From Daphnia carinata (Eukaryota > Arthropoda > Branchiopoda > Diplostraca > Daphniidae), in contig NC_081339.1 of assembly GCF_022539665.2 (NCBI RefSeq), positions 4,764,017-4,828,016 on the forward strand: a DNA stretch of 64,000 nucleotides, given 5' to 3'. Under the pieces are notes generated by a model that worked only from the letters and a program-made list of their open reading frames with translations, did no database searches and was not told the DNA's origin. Below, piece after piece: positions 52,117 to 61,860 of the stretch (positions within the stretch are counted from its first letter, which is position 1; each line of letters starts with the position of its first letter). The translations under genes were made by a program, and so were the position numbers.

Positions 52117-52882
52117 GTTGACAGGGCGCCAAAACTTCCCCGTGTCCACTACCGCTTAGCAGTAGTGCTGTACTCAGAAGGCTTAACGGCCATCTTGATC
52201 ACGTGACTTTTCAGATATTACAGCTCGATGAATAATTTCACTAAAATAGTTTTCACTCACAACGACAGATACTGTTGTGGTAAATAATCAAATTTAGGCA
52301 ATAATATATGTAGAATGATTGAAATACGTTGGCTTTCGTCAGTTTTAGGGCCGGTGACGCTAAGAAAAATTTCAGTTTTTCGTGGAGCTGATGCCACCAA
52401 GAGGTAGAGGGGGTAGGGTATGAAAAGCCTTGGCCATCAGTCGTCTGATTGGTCGAGTGTAAACCAACCACTACGGGCCTTACATAGCCTCAAATTTTCG
52501 AAATTCAAATTTTTTGGTGGTTTAATTCATATGAAGTTTTCCATTAAATAGTTATTATATTCATGATGGGATTTCTAATGGTTTTTCACAATTTTGCTTG
52601 TATGTCCATTGAAACGGGACAAGACTGCATGTCAGCAGATTTGGAGATCGATCGATTGGGTAGACAGTTCAAAAAACAGTTTCTTATTTATCTACTAAAA
52701 ACAAATTTTAAAACGCAAGCTCGATGTACGAAAAGTCTAGTTTCTATTTTTGGCTTCAAACATGCGTAAGCGTAAGGTAATTAGAACAACAACGTAAAAG
52801 AAATATATATTTTAGTACATATAGCAACAGGCAGGTGTCATCACTGTTGCACTACGGATGTAGACGAATTCTTTTACGTTGA
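52117..52882. other. spacer between NURF301 and AIMP2 (divergent genes)
   Basis: About 770 bp between two genes transcribed away from each other. It must hold both promoters. Apart from the palindrome and the AIMP2 TATA box I see no other gene or repeat. Confidence 0.5.
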
Positions 52883-52890
52883 AAAAAAAT

Positions 52891-52900
52891 TATATAAATA
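52891..52900 (+). promoter_or_regulatory. TATA box of the AIMP2 fusion gene
   Basis: TATATAAATA lies about 90 bases before the ATG. An initiator-like TCATTG follows at about 52934. The spacing is somewhat long for TATA to start site but plausible. Confidence 0.5.
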
Positions 52901-52982
52901 GACCACATTTTCAAGGCTCGAAAAAATTCGGTCTCATTGTCATTTCTTCCCATTTTAACTAGAAAACACGTAGGTAGAAATC

Positions 52983-55384
52983 ATGTACAAGCTGCAACCA
53001 TTATTTAAGTCAGTAGGAGAAACCCCGCATCCTAGCTGTGTGTACAAAATGAAGAAAATCAGTGACCATTTCAATAATAAAGTAACTGATGGAACGGACT
53101 GTAACACAGAGGATAACGCAACATCAAACAACGTAATAAACAAGATAATGCTAATTGTTTGTCTGCACTGTCCTTTAATGTATTCGTCGTTTGAAGTGTG
53201 AGGTGGAACAGCTGGAAAAACGTTGGACAGAAATCACATCTAGACTTCAAAGACTTCAATCTGAACTTGCTGCGATAAAAACTGGCTCTTCGTCTGGCTT
53301 GTCATCCTTTATTGATGCAGGGGTAAGGCTATTATACCTTTTGTTCCTATGATAACAGTTTATTTGGAAAAATTGATTGTTGTGGTACAGCCTGCTCCAC
53401 CACTGACTGTCAAGGCACTGGCAGTCCAACAGGATTTGCTGGTCCTTCGTATTTCTTCCCTCATGACTTCACTCTTTGAGCTCAAGTCAAGGCTGGCGGT
53501 GATGGATGACCCTCAGGTTTTTTTAAAAAATGAAGCACTGTTTTGGCTGTTTTTTTGGACCAAAGCCTTAATTTGCTCCTTACCATCAGAGTGTTTCCAG
53601 TACCACTGTTCTGCAACTGCAGCAAAGGTCCCTTTTGGAACGTATAAGAGAACTCAATGAAGAAATAAGAAGCATTAGTTCTGCGTTGAACAGTAGTAAC
53701 ATTCAAGGCCAAGTACCTAGCACTTCACAATGCTTAGCTGGGCAGATAGATGTTGTAGGACCAGGGGTAAAAAAAAAAATTACATTTTTCTTCTTAGATG
53801 GGATTTGAATGAATTTTAATGAATTGAGAACTGTGCATCTCCTAACTGCGTCTGATTTGCGTGAAGTTCCAGTTCTAACAGCGTGAACTTACCCTGGTGT
53901 AAATAATTCTTTTGATGTAAGCATGGGTCGTATTTCTCCATTGACTTCTACTGTTTCTGTTTGAATTAATTTTCCCTTTTGTTGCTTGCTTGACTCTCTA
54001 TTTAAATTATGTGGCATGTCCAGTAGTCGTTATGAAAAGATATTTGCACTAATAACTTTTTCGTATTACATTTCAAGGAACGAAGTTTTCAAGATTTGGT
54101 TATACATGCCAGCCCCTCTAATCCTCCGCATTCACTGCCATTATTGAGGGAACGCATGGAAAAGCTCGGTGTGTCAGTGTACGCAAGAACGCACGTCCAT
54201 TCTGCAGTTGCCGGAAACAAGTTGTTGAACGATACTCTCAAATCCTTCATCAGTTCTGATTCACGACTGGAACGGTCTCAAGCTCGCATGGCCATTACAC
54301 TTATCTGGATTAAAGGTATAATCATTTTTCAATTTAATTGAAGCGTAATACTAATGATTAAATCTTAAAAGCAGGCGATGGTGAAGAACCGTCCCTGATA
54401 GTCTCACCATCATCTCAGGCTGCAGCTATCAACGGAGAAGCCAATATCGTCCGATATTTGGCTAGATATGTGCCTGGATTATTGGATTACGAAGATCAAC
54501 CATTAAAGGCTACCCAAATTGATCAGTTCCTTGACTTGACCGAAAGCACCGCACCTCTCGGATGCCGGGGATCGAAACGTGATCGAGCAGCCACTTTGCA
54601 ATCACTGGACAATACTCTATCCAGCCGAAAATCACTGGAGGAAAGTAGCAACGAGGTCGGACTCGTAGACTTTGTAGTCTATTCAGCTTTAGTGAATTCC
54701 TGCACAGAAAAAGACATTGGCAAAAACATCCGCGCCTGGATGGATCGCTGCCGATCGACTGTCAAGCAGGCGGTAAATTAAAATAAAAGAAAAAATTACT
54801 TTTCTTCTTCCGGGAATGATGTGTGTGAAAACGAATGTGGATGATTGTTGTCGTACATAAAACAGACCGCACCGTCAAACAGCAAGCGCAGTATTCTGGA
54901 GAATTATCTAACGGAGCTTGGCATCGCATTTCGGACCCTGGAGCATCCGGCCGTCTTCACTGTGGCAGCTATGATGGAGCATATCTCGCATTTAGCTGGC
55001 TTTCACGCTAAAAACCTGTTGGTGAAGGACAAGAAAACGGGCAAGCTCTACCTGATCACGGCCCGTCACGACGCTGCTATCCAGCTGAGCCAAGTTTCCA
55101 AAATGATTGGAGCCAAAGAGCTGCGATTTGCTGACGTCGAGACGCTCGAAGCTACCCTGGGTGTGCAGCAAGGATCGGTGACGCCTTTCGCGCTATTAAA
55201 TGACGCCCAACAACAACTCGTTACGTTCGTGCTAGACGGCCAGCTTTGGGATGAGACGAACGGCAAGGATTCTTATTTGAACTTTCACCCACTGACCAAC
55301 GAGGCCACGACCAGCATCACCGTCGCTGGATTTAAAACCTTTTTGAAGGCAACCGGACACGACCCGATCATCATCCAAGTCTGA
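52983..55384 (+). CDS. AIMP2: AIMP2 (p38) fused to a ProXp-ala/PRORSD1 tRNA-editing domain
   Basis: AIMP2 is the scaffold of the multi-aminoacyl-tRNA-synthetase complex. ProXp-ala hydrolyses Ala-tRNAPro. Exons: 52983-53132, 53197-53322, 53391-53516, 53590-53766, 54078-54315, 54375-54772 and 54866-55384; phases agree, giving 577 residues. Residues 1-405 are AIMP2-like: N-terminal MYKLQPLF and CVYKM, a leucine-rich coiled coil (about 51-130), then a GST-C-like domain ending WMDRCRSTVKQA. Residues 406-577 match PRORSD1: EHPAVFTVAAMM, AKNLLVKDKK (with the expected catalytic-type lysine), RFADVETLEA, NFHPLTNEA and TGHDPIII. The editing domain has no ATG before its conserved start and sits behind a normal 93-base phase-0 intron, so fusion is the simplest reading. 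Without splicing, the AIMP2 part would stop after two more codons (VN). Confidence 0.82.
54782..54787 (+). terminator. AATAAA inside the fusion intron (possible premature polyadenylation)
   Basis: AATAAA sits one base after the in-frame TAA that ends AIMP2 if the last intron is retained. If used, it would give AIMP2 without the editing domain. A-rich introns often contain this hexamer by chance. Confidence 0.25.
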
Positions 55385-58300
55385 ATATTGTTTCGAAAGG
55401 GGCACTCCTTGTATTTGCCACCGCGGTGCTGATGCCGTAGGACAACAAAACTGTGCAAGTAAATGAATACACACACACACCGTCTCCCGGAATTGACCTC
55501 AATCCATTTCTTAGTTCCTTTTTATCATTGTTTATCCAATTGAAGAAAAGAACTCCTTTTCTTCCTAATCTGAACGATCAGCAGTAGCATTATTGCTATC
55601 AATCATTTATTCATTTGATCTTTTATATTTTCCCGTCCGCCCAAATCATGCCAGAAAAACAAAAAGGAGAATGGAAAAATTGAAGCCAATTTTTTTGACG
55701 GGGCTTTTCACGGTATTCACGAAATGCTTGTATATGCTTTTAAGAGATCAGGGCCATTGACACCGTTGGCTGCCATCTTTTTTTCACCTTAAAAAAAAAA
55801 GGTCCGAATGAGTAGGTCAAGACAGAGTCGTAAGTTTCTCTCCGTTCGGGTTCTTTTTTTATACACAAACGCTTTACGACCGAGTCACGTCGGTTCATAA
55901 TTCACGGCTCTCACTTGGCGGCAATAGAAGCGCAACTAGCGTGATGATAGCGCCATTTTTTTTAAAGCTTCTGAGAATGCATCTTCGTGTTTACTGTGCT
56001 CCCATATTCTCCTTTTTTTTTAAGCATGTTTGATGTTCTTACCGTAATAATATATAGGCTATATTTACCTGGACGGGGTTGCATTATTCACAGTCAGGTA
56101 TAGACACACTTTTTGTCTGCTACTCGAGACGTCAAACAGGGCAGATGGCAGTGGTCTATTGAGGTTGCTTCAATGGCCAACTCTTCTCAAGAGTCCATAA
56201 AGAGAGCAATCGTTTTCTTCTTGTCCAGCACAGGGTACTTACAACCTATTGAATTTTTCAACAAAAAAAGCGGTTAGAAATCAAATAGAAATGGCTTATT
56301 TTTTATTGATACGATGAAGAAGCTATTTTTGTTTTCGAGGCTACAAACAAGCAAATTTATACTAGGGGTCGTAACACCTGCTGATTGATCTGCCGCGGTG
56401 TATCCAGGTGGTCGAGCCGCTGTTTAAAATAGAGCGGTACCCTTTTTTTGTGTTTTTTAGGCTGCTGCATTGTCTTTAATTCTTGGTAGCCAAATCAAAT
56501 TCTAGTTCCATCATAAAAAAAGTAGAGCTTTCGACCTACTGTGTAACGAATGATTGTAACGCCTAAAGGTGTGCATAGAAAAAAATAAATGTCTTGCATC
56601 AATTTTTGCCGCTCGCCATTTAAACATAACAGCTATTCAACTAGCACACCCCTCTTGGCGGAGGACTCTCATAACTAAGAGCCTATTGCTGTTGACTGAG
56701 GCTCGTGCGACCGTTATAACCAAATAACCAAAGGCTTTTTTTTTTAGAGGTAGGCCTCTGTATTAGTAGATCAACGGCTCCCATGTCGAGGACAATCGAC
56801 ATCCCTCTGCCTATTGGCACACCTGCCCTTTTCTTCATCCAGTAGCCCTCACATAGAAAAGTCCATCTGGTTTGTAGAGACGTAAAGGGGCACATGGAAC
56901 ACCGGCCCATCAACGGATCATCGCTGACCCTCGTCTGTCATAGACCAGCAGAATTTTTATTCTCTTGTACTAGTAGTTTTTTAAGAGGGGAGGTTTTGAA
57001 AGAAATTTTTTTTCGAAATCATCTGCTCGTTTTTGTTCTCCTGTGAACGTTTTTCACAACAAAACTAGAGGCAGAAAACAAATTGAGAACACGAGAGGAA
57101 AGATTTGTCTATTTGCGTGAGAATGTCGCGTGTTTTTCCCAAGGAAAATGTCCACAAATTATTAAAGGAAAAAAAAAACGGGACTGGCTTTTGAAAACAT
57201 GCGTTATATGATTAATTAAAATGCGATCAAAACCTGTATTGCGTCATCAAAGAGTTCGTGGGGCTTAAACTATTTGAATTTTATCGCATAACCCCCTTAC
57301 GATTGGAAGCCGCTTATGACTCATTATTTTTCGTTTCCACAGGTATTATTTACCTGTCAAAAAAATACTAAAAACTTGCAGGTGAAAGCCGGCGTGACGA
57401 TCTTATCGATTTTTTAACTATACAACTGTGGCTAACAAAAAAAATCCACATTTAAAAAACGAAACAAAGTTTTTCCCCCTGCAGATGAAACGATATCGAT
57501 CACAGACGCATATCATATCTTAAAAAAATCGGAACAGTAGATCGTGCATGTTTCTATTACATGTGGAAAGTATTGAGGTGAACGCCATAGAGAAAGGTGG
57601 GCCGAATAGTGCATATTGGCACTATTCACTACACTTTTTATTTGTAAACGTGAAAAAAGGCTGATTTTTCACTAGTATTTTGTTTTTTAAGTCTAGATAG
57701 ACAATGACGCGATTACAATGAAATCGTAAAAATGCAGATAAAAGGAGGTCGCCTTTCACCTCTATTGAAATTGCACGCGACTTGACAGATTGGAACAGTA
57801 ACACAAAAAAAAAATAAAGTCCAAGACAAATAGACACAAAAGAAAACGTTGATAGTTTGCCAATAATACCTCTTGCCAAAATCAGGTTTTATCAGATGAA
57901 AAAAAATAAGAAAAGACAAGCATGTGTTTATAATCAAACAACATAGTCTTGATTGTCTACTGCTAGTCGTTTGGGATGTGTAGACGATTCGGGCGGTATG
58001 CACACATTTAAGACCTTTAGGGTTTCTGTGTATACACAAACCGACAGAATGAGAAAGAAATATATCCTGTGTTACGAGACCGTTGACCTACAGCGGAGAA
58101 ACACGTCGTGACACGTGCACCGCCCTCGTAACAAGAAGGGAAAAAAGAACTCGCCACATGTTGTACTTTTTTATGTTTTTTTGAAAGTCCAGGTTCTTGT
58201 TTATTAGATTAAAAACGTTGAGAAAGACGGGGACCTCCTAAACATCAATTTCATCCTAGACTCGAGAGAATCCAATGAATAGCTAAACAAGAGGATTTCG

Positions 58301-59170
58301 CTACGGTGACATTAAACGTAAATAACATTCAAGATAACCTTGAGTGTGGCCAACGGGACTTTCATTTCAGAATGTCGTTTATAAAAATCATCTATTTGTA
58401 CTGTGACAGTAAATAAGTCGGATCGCAGATCAGCCGATGGAATTGAAGGCAAGGATGTTTTAATCCATCGTTAAATTACCCCACATTCAATCGAAATTAA
58501 TTGTTTGACGTTACGGCTAGAGAAGGGGGGAGGGCGAAAGGTCCTTGACGTAAGCAACTAGAAGTTTCCCGTTTACTAACACTCGTCGACGAATCTTTCA
58601 TCGAGTCATTCGGCCTTCCTTGGCATCTTTTCTAGAAAGTTCGGCTTACCGAGAATAGCAAATTGAGTTTACGTATCTCGATAGGATTTCTAGAAAAACA
58701 CTTTATAGCTCGCAGTGGAATTAAATTTATTAAGAAAAAAAAAAAGACTATTGCATCACTCTATTCAGTCGGTTCAAATTAAGTTGGCTTGAGTGTACTT
58801 TTTCGATAGTACGCCTCCGGGTCCAGTTGGGAGAGGTTGGGGAGGGCAGGGGAAGGGAAAAAAAGCCTCTAAACCGTACAACCAAAGCGCCGGCGCCCTC
58901 AGTCGGCAGTTGTGTGGAACGCAAGTAGCGCATCTGTTGTTGTGTGTTTGTTGTGCGAGTGTGTCTGTGTCTCGGGAAAAAAGAAAAAGAAAAAAAGCTT
59001 CCCTCGGATAGCTGAGATAAAAAAAAAATATATAAGAAAGAAAAGAAAGAAGCAACTGTTATTAGGCTTCCTGTGTTTGTGCAAATTACGATTGGTTGCC
59101 TCGTTTGAAGTTTACTGGATATTTATTGTCAAACGGTTTCCCTCAAACATTCTCAAAACTGGATTCCAAA
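55385..59170. other. intergenic region between the AIMP2 fusion and Polycomb
   Basis: About 3.8 kb with an AC microsatellite at about 55469, many homopolymer runs and no clear gene. A minus-strand frame of 76 codons at 56683-56913 has a balanced composition (MCPFTSLQTRWTFLCEGYW) but no recognisable domain; it could be an exon or chance. The part after about 58700 probably includes the Polycomb promoter and leader. Confidence 0.4.
55469..55481. repeat. short AC microsatellite
   Basis: Six to seven AC units in the 3' flank of the AIMP2 fusion gene. Confidence 0.8.
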
Positions 59171-61155
59171 ATGGAGCTGTCGAATGTGGGAGACAGGGTG
59201 TTCGCGGCCGAACGCATTCTCAAAAAAAGAATTCGAAGGGCAAGTCTATTATTTCTTTTGCAAATGTTTGCTTTAAAGTGTTTGGATATGTCAACGTTAC
59301 TAACCTACATGCATGACACATTTCTGACCAGCCTTGTTTATTTTTTCTTTTCTTGTCGTCTTCTCAAAAAAACAGGGCCACCCCGAGTATTTGGTGAAAT
59401 GGAAAGGTTGGAGCACAAAGTGAGTCACCATTCGAATTGATTAAATGACTTGACATTACTAATAACACAATGGTTTGGATGTTAACAGGCACAATACGTG
59501 GGAGCCAGAAGAAAACATACTGGATGGGCGTCTTCTAGAAGCCTTCGAAAGGTATGTCTGTTTGATTCTCCCATAAACACATAGGTTTTAGTGGTGTCAA
59601 TCTTTCTACACTACTGCTGGGAAACACTAGTTTCGAAATCTCAACAAAATCCAAAACTTTATTCATAATGCTTTGTGTGTTTGTCAAGTGTCAACACGCT
59701 GTCAATTGTGCAAGCAGGAAGTGCAAGTGACAGGTTTCCAGAAATCGTCTCCAGCTGAAATCAAGTCTTTCCAGCTAATGATTTGTTTGTTCTTTTGGTT
59801 AAAAAGACGAGAACGAGAAGCAGCCACATTCAAAAGAGGACCAAAGAAAAAGTCGGATCAACAATCACAGCAGCAATCAAGCAGCGGTGGGAGATCGAAT
59901 CGTGATAGGCGGCTAAGTACCTCATCATCTTCCGAAGGTGATTCAGACGACGGTGAATCCGGCTCGAGTAGCAGTTCGAGTAGTAGCAGTGGCAGTGAAG
60001 AAGAAACGGATAAGGAACCGGTTGTTACATCCCCAGTTGTTACGTCTCCCCCTGCACCCATAACAGTTAAAGAACCTGAGAAAAAAGTGATAGAGAAACC
60101 GTTGTCATCTCCTCCAAGTTGCAGAGCAGCAGCCACAGCAGCCGGACCTAAAATTGCCTCTGCTTTCAGAGTGGAAAGGTCGGTCAGTTCGTCGCAAACG
60201 CCTTCGAATGACTCGAAAGCAAACAAATCCGATGTTGCCAAAGAAAAGAAGAAGGACAAGGAAAAGGAGAAAGAAAAGGAAAAAGAAAAAAGATTCGTCT
60301 GGTACCAAAAGGAAAGCCGAAGTGCTTAGCGATAACGGCCGAGTCGGTGTTACCATTTCGACAACGTCACTTGACCGGTCCAGGAGTCCACGAAGCCCCA
60401 GCGGACAGAATGGAAACAGTCCACTATCTCCTACAGCCAAAGTTCCTCGACTGGCACCCACTACACCAACACGTGCTCCCACCGACCCAGCTACCTTGAC
60501 TGTTGCAGGAAACCCCACTACAATCACCAAAGAGCCTCATGTCACATTATCAATTTCATTATCGCCCAATGGAGAAGCAGTGGCTCGTCCAGGATTGGAT
60601 TGGCGGGAAAGATCCAACCAGCCACCCAACAATCCAGCGCCACAACGATCGTTGTCACAAGATGAGCAATCGGCTAAAATGGCGCTACTCTCATTGCAAC
60701 GTGGTGCTAACAAGTACTCACCGAGTTCGCCGGCCAGTCGATCCAGTTCGCCTACTAGACCTGCACCCGTTCTTTCACCTGCTTTACCTGGAGAATCAGC
60801 TCATCCACCGAGCAGCAGTAGCAGCCTCAATTCGTCGAAACGTTGCGAGCAAACGGGTGGAAGTTTGTCGGACCAGGAGAACGTCAACCAAAACGGGCAT
60901 GGTCCCAATGGCCGGAAGCAGTCAGCACCTTCATCGACGGATCACCTTTTGACACCGAGTCTGGATTATTGGCACCGTAAAAACCCATTGGTTGATCAGA
61001 TCTTCATCACAGACGTGACGGTCAACATGATGACTGTCACCATTCGCGAGTGCAAAACTGTGTCTGGTTTTTTCCGTCACAGACCAAATGGCGCCAGTGG
61101 CAGTGCAGACAATGGCAACACTAGCGACAATGCAACAGAGGCCGATGGTAAATAA
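59171..61155 (+). CDS. Pc: Polycomb (chromodomain protein of PRC1), frame broken in an A-run
   Basis: Polycomb binds H3K27me3 through its chromodomain and joins PRC1 through its C-terminal Pc box. Exons: 59171-59239, 59376-59419, 59489-59551 and 59807-61155. The chromodomain (about residues 10-62) starts MELSNVGDRVFAAERILKKR and continues [24 protein letters not shown]. A Ser/acidic linker and Lys/Glu-rich stretch follow. The C-terminal Pc box (DYWHRKNPLVDQIFITDVTV, then TVTIRECKT and GFFR) is in another frame. The frames join perfectly (KEKDSSGTKRK) if the six-A run at about 60286-60291 is read as five. As given, the protein would stop at 60329 after 232 residues and lose the Pc box; with one A fewer it is 507 residues. 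Intron 1 uses a GC donor. An assembly error is the likeliest cause. Confidence 0.9.
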
Positions 61156-61860
61156 AGGAAGACAACAAAAATATCAATAATTAATAATTTGTTTTTCACG
61201 CTAAGCAGTGTTGTGTTATACGACGTAAAAAAATCAACTGTGAAATTCCAATATTTCTTTAAAATTATTTTTGCGATTTAATATGTTTTTCTCCTAATTA
61301 TGGTTATTATATCAGTTTAGTTATGAGTGGAAAAGCAAAGGAATGAAGACAATGACTGTTATTTCCCGCCCAAATTTTTTCTTCTTTCTTTCTTTGCAAC
61401 CTAATAAAAACCGGATTATTCTGGAATTACTGAATTATCGATCCCAAAAAGATTTGAATTGTAAAATTGCATTGACCAACAACAAGGCAAAATAAAAAAT
61501 TTCCTTTTTCGTTATTCGAACAAATTTGCCAAAACTGGGGCGTAAATCGAAAAAAAATAACACCACGTATTTGTATGTCTGTACATTTATATACATATAG
61601 CCTATATTTTTCTTTTTTGTACCCTCACTTATTGAACCATTGATTTATCTTTCTTCTTGAATGCTTGACTATATACCCTGCTGTTTTTTTTTTCTGTTTG
61701 AAAGGCTGTGTTACATCTTAAATTAATTTTTTCCTCTTCATTTTCGTCCCTACTTCCCAACAATTGGATCTTTTTAGTTTCTTGTTCTATCTAAAACAAA
61801 ACTTCTCGTTATAATTTTTTTTTTTCAAAGAGGGTGAATAAAGTCAAATTTGTACAAAGT
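61156..61860 (+). other. Polycomb 3' UTR
   Basis: AT-rich sequence after the Polycomb stop with AATAAA hexamers at 61491 and 61837. No coding signal is visible. Confidence 0.5.
61837..61842 (+). terminator. AATAAA polyadenylation signal, candidate for Polycomb
   Basis: AATAAA followed by a GT-rich and T-rich sequence. It lies about 680 bases after the stop codon, which is a reasonable 3' UTR length. The hexamer at 61491 is an alternative. Confidence 0.4.

Noticed and set aside
56380-56440. tRNA-like stretch with GGTGGTCGAG
   Set aside because: No cloverleaf, anticodon stem or B-box could be made to fit. Not supported as an RNA gene.
60283-60295. Programmed ribosomal frameshift in Polycomb
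   Set aside because: The required change is +1, while the A-run resembles -1 slippery sites, and the codon alignment does not fit the X-XXY-YYZ rule. A one-base sequencing difference explains the data better.
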